DNA of 64,000 nt from assembly GCF_002482385.1 (NCBI RefSeq), contig NZ_DLFW01000044.1, forward strand, positions 62,001 to 126,000. The letters run 5' to 3'. Shown piece by piece: positions 60,275 through 64,000 of the stretch; positions within the stretch are counted from its first letter, which is position 1, and every line of letters begins with the position of its first letter. Source of the DNA: Dysgonomonas sp. UBA7710 (lineage in GTDB: Bacteria; Bacteroidota; Bacteroidia; Bacteroidales; Dysgonomonadaceae). Made by a program: the position numbers and the translations under genes. Below the pieces are notes generated by a model. That model was given only the letters and a program-made list of their open reading frames with translations. It was not told the DNA's origin and did no database searches.

Positions 60275-63121
60275 CTATCTCCATTTTACGATAACAGGCT
60301 TCTTCATCCAGGGCATTCTTATCATTCTGAAATTCCATGGTATGCCGTCTATAAGCATATCGTATGCTTTTTCCTCCACGGTAAGATAATATGAATCTTC
60401 TTTTTCTTCAAGCCTGCCATTTCTTCTTAAAAAGGCTTCACGCAGAGTCATTGGAGATGAATTTTTCAATTTTCCCCAATTTTGTAATACTCCGTTCAGC
60501 ATGGATGCCACAGCCTCTTTTTCCGGAGAGCTTAGTTCCATCTTTTGGGGTATAGAATCACCGGTTTCCATGCCTGCAAATAGTTTATTCACCGGAAGTT
60601 CTAATTCACCGGCTTCTTCTTTTTCCCAAACAGCATAGTGCAGAAGGAATACAGCCTTTAACCGGGCATCTTCGTCTCTAAAATCACCTTTCTCTGTTAA
60701 TGACAGCATCGAGAAAAGACGAGGTAAGTAAGGAGCCAGTATGACTACACCGGCATTATTAACGTCAATTAAATTATTCTTTTCCATTATATCGTTTTTA
60801 TAATTAATAAGTTCTGATTGTTCCGTCAGTAGATTATCTGTAGATGCCAGACTTCCTATTTTTCGTATAAACCGGACTTGTTCACTTTTAGCTAATTTTC
60901 TAATCAGAAGATTGATAATATGAGTGACAATCTCTTCTAAGTTCAAGGATACTTTTCTTTCAGATATATCTATCAGATATCTGATTACACCTTTCCTATC
61001 TACAGAAATATTCAGTTCCGATTCCAGATAATGCAGCAAAGTCTGTATGGTGTGCAAAGCCCTGCGGATGAATATAACAAAATCATATTGCCCGGCTAAT
61101 TCGTTCAGCAATTCTTTATATGTAATGTCACTACCAAAGTATAGTTCCAAGACCTTCCTGCTTTCAAGAAATTCGGCATCCTTCCTGTTTTTTATTCTTT
61201 TCTTATGATTGTCCGGGATATTCAGCTTATAATCAATCTTCAATTCGTTAAAGACCCTAACCAGATCATACGGGAGTGAAATATTTTCCAACATTTTTTC
61301 CTGATAAAAATAGTTAAGCAGATCTTGCACAGTAACATTATAATGCGCGGCAATCTTATTTAATGTCCTGTCTACAAAATATTTCTTATTGAAAACCTGA
61401 TTGCGGGAAGCAAGTAACACATCGTAGATAAATTCCCATTTTATCTTACTGAACCCACTGCCCGCTCTACCTTCCAAAATATTATTATTCCGCTGCTTGT
61501 CTAACATAACTGTATATGGTATAACAAAATGGCTTTCGGCAGGGATAATAAGAGAGACAAGATAATGATGCTGTTCTTCGGAAAGCATTTCTGCTGCTTT
61601 CCGGCGGTTACCGATATCCGATAATTGAGATATAAGATCTGTCACATCCATAACATTGGCCAGTTCCCTGCTTTTTATAATATCGCTTACCGACCAGATA
61701 GCTGATCCTTTGGAAGAGAATATTTCATTCCCATTTTCCCCTGTCAGATATTCTGTCAATAAATCCTGAAAGATCGTATTAAGAGTACTATCGAAAGCTA
61801 GCTCACCGATATATGAACATATATATTTCAATATATCTGATATTTCAACATTATAATGAGCTGCGACACGGCTTAATACATCCCTGACAAAATATTTCCG
61901 GTTAAATAACACTCCTCTGTTTTCAAGTAATATAGGGAAAATTATCTGCCATTTCAACAAGCGGAATTCACTCCCGGCTCTACCTTGCAATGCTCCATGC
62001 TCATGTTGTCGATCCAAAGATTGCGCATATGATATAACAAATCTACTGTTACCGGGTACGACTACCGGAACCAGACCAAGAATCTGATCTTCTTTCATCT
62101 GTTGTAAAAACCGCCGGCAACTCTCCGGATTGGTTAATGTTACCAACAATATATTCAGGGTATCTTCACTTAAAACATTCTCCCCGTTATTGTATAACTC
62201 CGATGATACCAACCGGTATAGCCTGCCTGTATCCGTCAGCAATTTTTCTATATTCTTTTCCGAAAGTTCTTTCCTCAACTGATCCAGAATCAGGAATAAT
62301 CCGGATGGCATCGATTGTTTTGTCTCCGATGTATCCAGCCCGGATACGATAACCGTAAGAAGATAATCATATGAAAGAATGAAGCGGGCGGCTAACTGCA
62401 CGATAGTAGATATTATAAAACTTTTCTTATTGAAATAAGAACTGCGGTTTGTCAGCAGATAAGCATAAACGACCAGCCATACAGCATTTCTATGACCCGA
62501 TTCATGCAGAACGGGATTTTCCAATACACGGTATTTAACTTTAAGCAGGTTTATATAAGAACATATAAATACACTCTCACCGGGAGCTAATAACCTTACG
62601 CCTTGTTCCAGTCCCGGATCATTCAACTGATAGACCAAACGCTCCTGCAGACTTGTATAATGTCCATAGGTCTGCAAAAAGGCTTTCAATCGCTTACCCT
62701 CATTTCGCAAAACAGTAAGGAACAAATGATTTATATCTCTGTATTTATTTTCTATATTCCATGCCAATGAACCATGAAGAAGAAACTTGCATAATATATC
62801 GAAAAGATAGTCTTTTTCCGCCTGAGATGACACTTCCGTCTGGCGGGGATTATGCAGCATCTGAATCAAAGCTTCTTCCATCCTTTCTTCCAGAATACGT
62901 GGAAAATATTCTTCGAACTTATCCTCCTCTATACTCCCCAAATCTATGTTGAGTTTATTTATATGAACTACAGTATCTTTTACATCATATTTTACTAACA
63001 GCCTATCGGCAATCTTCTCAAAATTAACAGCAAAAAATGTGTCCCATCCGGCATATAGAGAACGGGCGAATGCTTCATTCTCCATTCGGAAATCAAATGC
63101 TATTGTGCCAATGGTGTTCAT
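60275..63121 (-). CDS. Contractile injection system tape-measure protein
   Basis: Protein of 948 residues matching the CIS tape-measure family. The N-terminus has VHINKLNIDLGSI (about 52-64), and the C-terminus has the family ending LAPYLPRLFSMLSL, then LREAFLRRNGRLEE and IPWNFRMIRMPWMKKPVIVKW. Between them three repeats of about 100 residues (about 174-262, 336-441, 506-611) share the pattern P-x-S-x-F-V-I-x-Y, a Gly-Arg-Ala-Gly-Ser turn in two, and FNKKYFV. These proteins set the tube length in related systems. The gene lies 4 bases after the upstream gene and 41 bases before the DUF4157 gene. Confidence 0.92.
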   Translation of the reverse strand: MNTIGTIAFDFRMENEAFARSLYAGWDTFFAVNFEKIADRLLVKYDVKDTVVHINKLNIDLGSIEEDKFEEYFPRILEERMEEALIQMLHNPRQTEVSSQAEKDYLFDILCKFLLHGSLAWNIENKYRDINHLFLTVLRNEGKRLKAFLQTYGHYTSLQERLVYQLNDPGLEQGVRLLAPGESVFICSYINLLKVKYRVLENPVLHESGHRNAVWLVVYAYLLTNRSSYFNKKSFIISTIVQLAARFILSYDYLLTVIVSGLDTSETKQSMPSGLFLILDQLRKELSEKNIEKLLTDTGRLYRLVSSELYNNGENVLSEDTLNILLVTLTNPESCRRFLQQMKEDQILGLVPVVVPGNSRFVISYAQSLDRQHEHGALQGRAGSEFRLLKWQIIFPILLENRGVLFNRKYFVRDVLSRVAAHYNVEISDILKYICSYIGELAFDSTLNTIFQDLLTEYLTGENGNEIFSSKGSAIWSVSDIIKSRELANVMDVTDLISQLSDIGNRRKAAEMLSEEQHHYLVSLIIPAESHFVIPYTVMLDKQRNNNILEGRAGSGFSKIKWEFIYDVLLASRNQVFNKKYFVDRTLNKIAAHYNVTVQDLLNYFYQEKMLENISLPYDLVRVFNELKIDYKLNIPDNHKKRIKNRKDAEFLESRKVLELYFGSDITYKELLNELAGQYDFVIFIRRALHTIQTLLHYLESELNISVDRKGVIRYLIDISERKVSLNLEEIVTHIINLLIRKLAKSEQVRFIRKIGSLASTDNLLTEQSELINYKNDIMEKNNLIDVNNAGVVILAPYLPRLFSMLSLTEKGDFRDEDARLKAVFLLHYAVWEKEEAGELELPVNKLFAGMETGDSIPQKMELSSPEKEAVASMLNGVLQNWGKLKNSSPMTLREAFLRRNGRLEEKEDSYYLTVEEKAYDMLIDGIPWNFRMIRMPWMKKPVIVKWR

Positions 63122-63125
63122 GTTT

Positions 63126-64000
63126 TTACTTTTTACTAAGAATACTCTTTATAGCCCTCGAAAACTGCAATATCCCCGGTTGGTTTCTATCGGCCATTGC
63201 TTTTCTCCATCGATAATATGATTTCTCAAACTTATATATCTTACGGGCTGCAAACCATACGAACTCAGCTTGTATATGCGCCGGAAGACGAGTCTTTAAC
63301 AGCTCCTCATATTTCTTTTTTTTATAAATGCTCTTTGTCCAGCGAGGAATAACGATAGTCAACTTATTATAATCGGAAGCGTCCGCCATACCATCATTTA
63401 ACAGGATATGTTCTATCAGATAGAAAGTCTGACTTTTTATATTCAAATGCTTTATAAACTGACAAAAAAGATTCGCGGCTTTCTCCAGTGCTTCTTTTTC
63501 ATAAAAGCGGCTGATAATAAACCAATCATTCTTTTTGGGTACCTTAAAAACTAATAAATAGCCTTTTTCATGCTGATATATCAGCTTATAGTTATCTATA
63601 TTAGCACCATATATAAGAAATGCTTCATAAAGAAGATTATGCCATAAGATACTTATCCGCATAGATAATTCTTTATAGTCTTCTTCTTTGTACTGTATAT
63701 CCTGCTTCTGAACCTTTTCCGGCCCATTATCCGAAGCTTCCTCAACAATATTCACACTCAACTTGTATTTATGTTTCGTAAAGAATATCCGGTCTTCGAG
63801 TAACTGTAGGCCATATTGTGCAAAATAATTGGACAAAGGAATTTCCTTCTCCGCCTTATATCCCAGCATTGCCGCAATAGTCTGCCTGAGACCGGAAATA
63901 CTGCCGGATTCATCAAATATATTGAATGACCGGAAACGGTTTCTGTTCAGCCCGGGAAAGGCGGATATAATATCAGCGCGTTTCTCATTTTGAGATGGCA
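63126..64000 (-). CDS. Probable baseplate component of the contractile injection system (5' end outside window)
   Basis: The frame is open from the stop at 63126 to the right edge, so the first ATG in the frame (63869) is almost certainly internal; the extra upstream codons include RADIISAFPGLNRNRFRSFN. The C-terminal 290 residues hold the block YLIEHILLNDG, followed by VIPRWTKSIYKKKKYEELLKTRLPAHI and a final helix FEKSYYRWRKAM. This combination is common in large baseplate-type proteins (J-like, Afp12/Pvc12 class) encoded next to tape-measure genes. The assignment is from memory of such loci and needs the upstream sequence. Confidence 0.6.
   Translation of the reverse strand, partial: PSQNEKRADIISAFPGLNRNRFRSFNIFDESGSISGLRQTIAAMLGYKAEKEIPLSNYFAQYGLQLLEDRIFFTKHKYKLSVNIVEEASDNGPEKVQKQDIQYKEEDYKELSMRISILWHNLLYEAFLIYGANIDNYKLIYQHEKGYLLVFKVPKKNDWFIISRFYEKEALEKAANLFCQFIKHLNIKSQTFYLIEHILLNDGMADASDYNKLTIVIPRWTKSIYKKKKYEELLKTRLPAHIQAEFVWFAARKIYKFEKSYYRWRKAMADRNQPGILQFSRAIKSILSKK

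Noticed and set aside
56268..64000. Type VI secretion system or prophage tail
   Set aside because: A DUF4157 eCIS-core protein and an Afp15-type AAA+ ATPase are eCIS marks; no TssJLM, ClpV, capsid, portal or terminase genes are visible.

Overview
The window looks like chromosome of a Bacteroidales bacterium, and Dysgonomonas or a close relative is my best guess. Three things support this: a short RpoD-type sigma factor, a Sus-type polysaccharide locus run by a hybrid two-component regulator, and promoters of the Bacteroidetes type (TTTG, 19-20 bases, TAnnTTTG). Assignments rest on reading the sequence and on knowledge of protein families. No database search was possible.

Layout. 1-9.2 kb: housekeeping genes (sigma factor, HtrA/Deg protease, sodium/solute symporter, alanyl-tRNA synthetase, M23 endopeptidase, MerR-like regulator). 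9.2-19.5 kb, nearly all on the minus strand: an NTF2-like protein with an AraC regulator, a polysaccharide O-acylation operon (two SGNH proteins and an MBOAT transferase), a flavin-binding-fold protein, a DUF3316 protein and ParC. 19.8-36.1 kb: a pectic-galactan utilization locus in the order HTCS sensor, GH5-like enzyme, SusC, SusD, surface glycan-binding protein, GH53 endo-galactanase, GH2 beta-galactosidase. 36.5-43.1 kb: a LytTR regulator with a phosphodiester-glycosidase-like protein, a rhodanese, a small outer-membrane-type protein, MetA, a U32-family protein, and VanZ with a TlpA-like thioredoxin. 43.2-48.5 kb: histidine genes hisH, hisA, hisF and hisIE with a small membrane protein between hisH and hisA, then an FtsE-like ATPase and a GNAT acetyltransferase. 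48.66 kb: tRNA-Gly(GCC). 49.3-56.0 kb: a nucleic-acid scavenging set (S1/P1 nuclease, NupG-type permease, TonB-dependent receptor, ENPP-type phosphodiesterase).

The most unusual system is at the right end, 56.3-64.0 kb on the minus strand: the distal half of an extracellular contractile injection system (eCIS, phage-tail-like). It has a partial baseplate-type protein, the tape-measure protein, an eCIS-core (DUF4157) protein with a very AT-rich C-terminal half, the AAA+ ATPase, and an unrecognised membrane protein. Sheath, tube and the remaining baseplate genes should lie to the right of the window.

Three non-coding patterns stand out. First, at least fifteen intergenic tracts are built from degenerate tandem units of exactly 7 bp, with different unit sequences at different loci. 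They cluster just after stop codons at 4.6-8.9 kb and 33.3-47.2 kb, and I saw none in the nuclease island or the eCIS locus. Second, several short palindromic repeat families are dispersed between genes, including two hairpin elements that share a core but have unrelated 19-bp terminal inverted repeats. Third, the tRNA-Gly 3' end plus 37 bases downstream is duplicated at 41 of 46 positions about 7.4 kb away, exactly bracketing the nucleic-acid scavenging genes. This has the geometry of an integrated element, although no integrase is visible.
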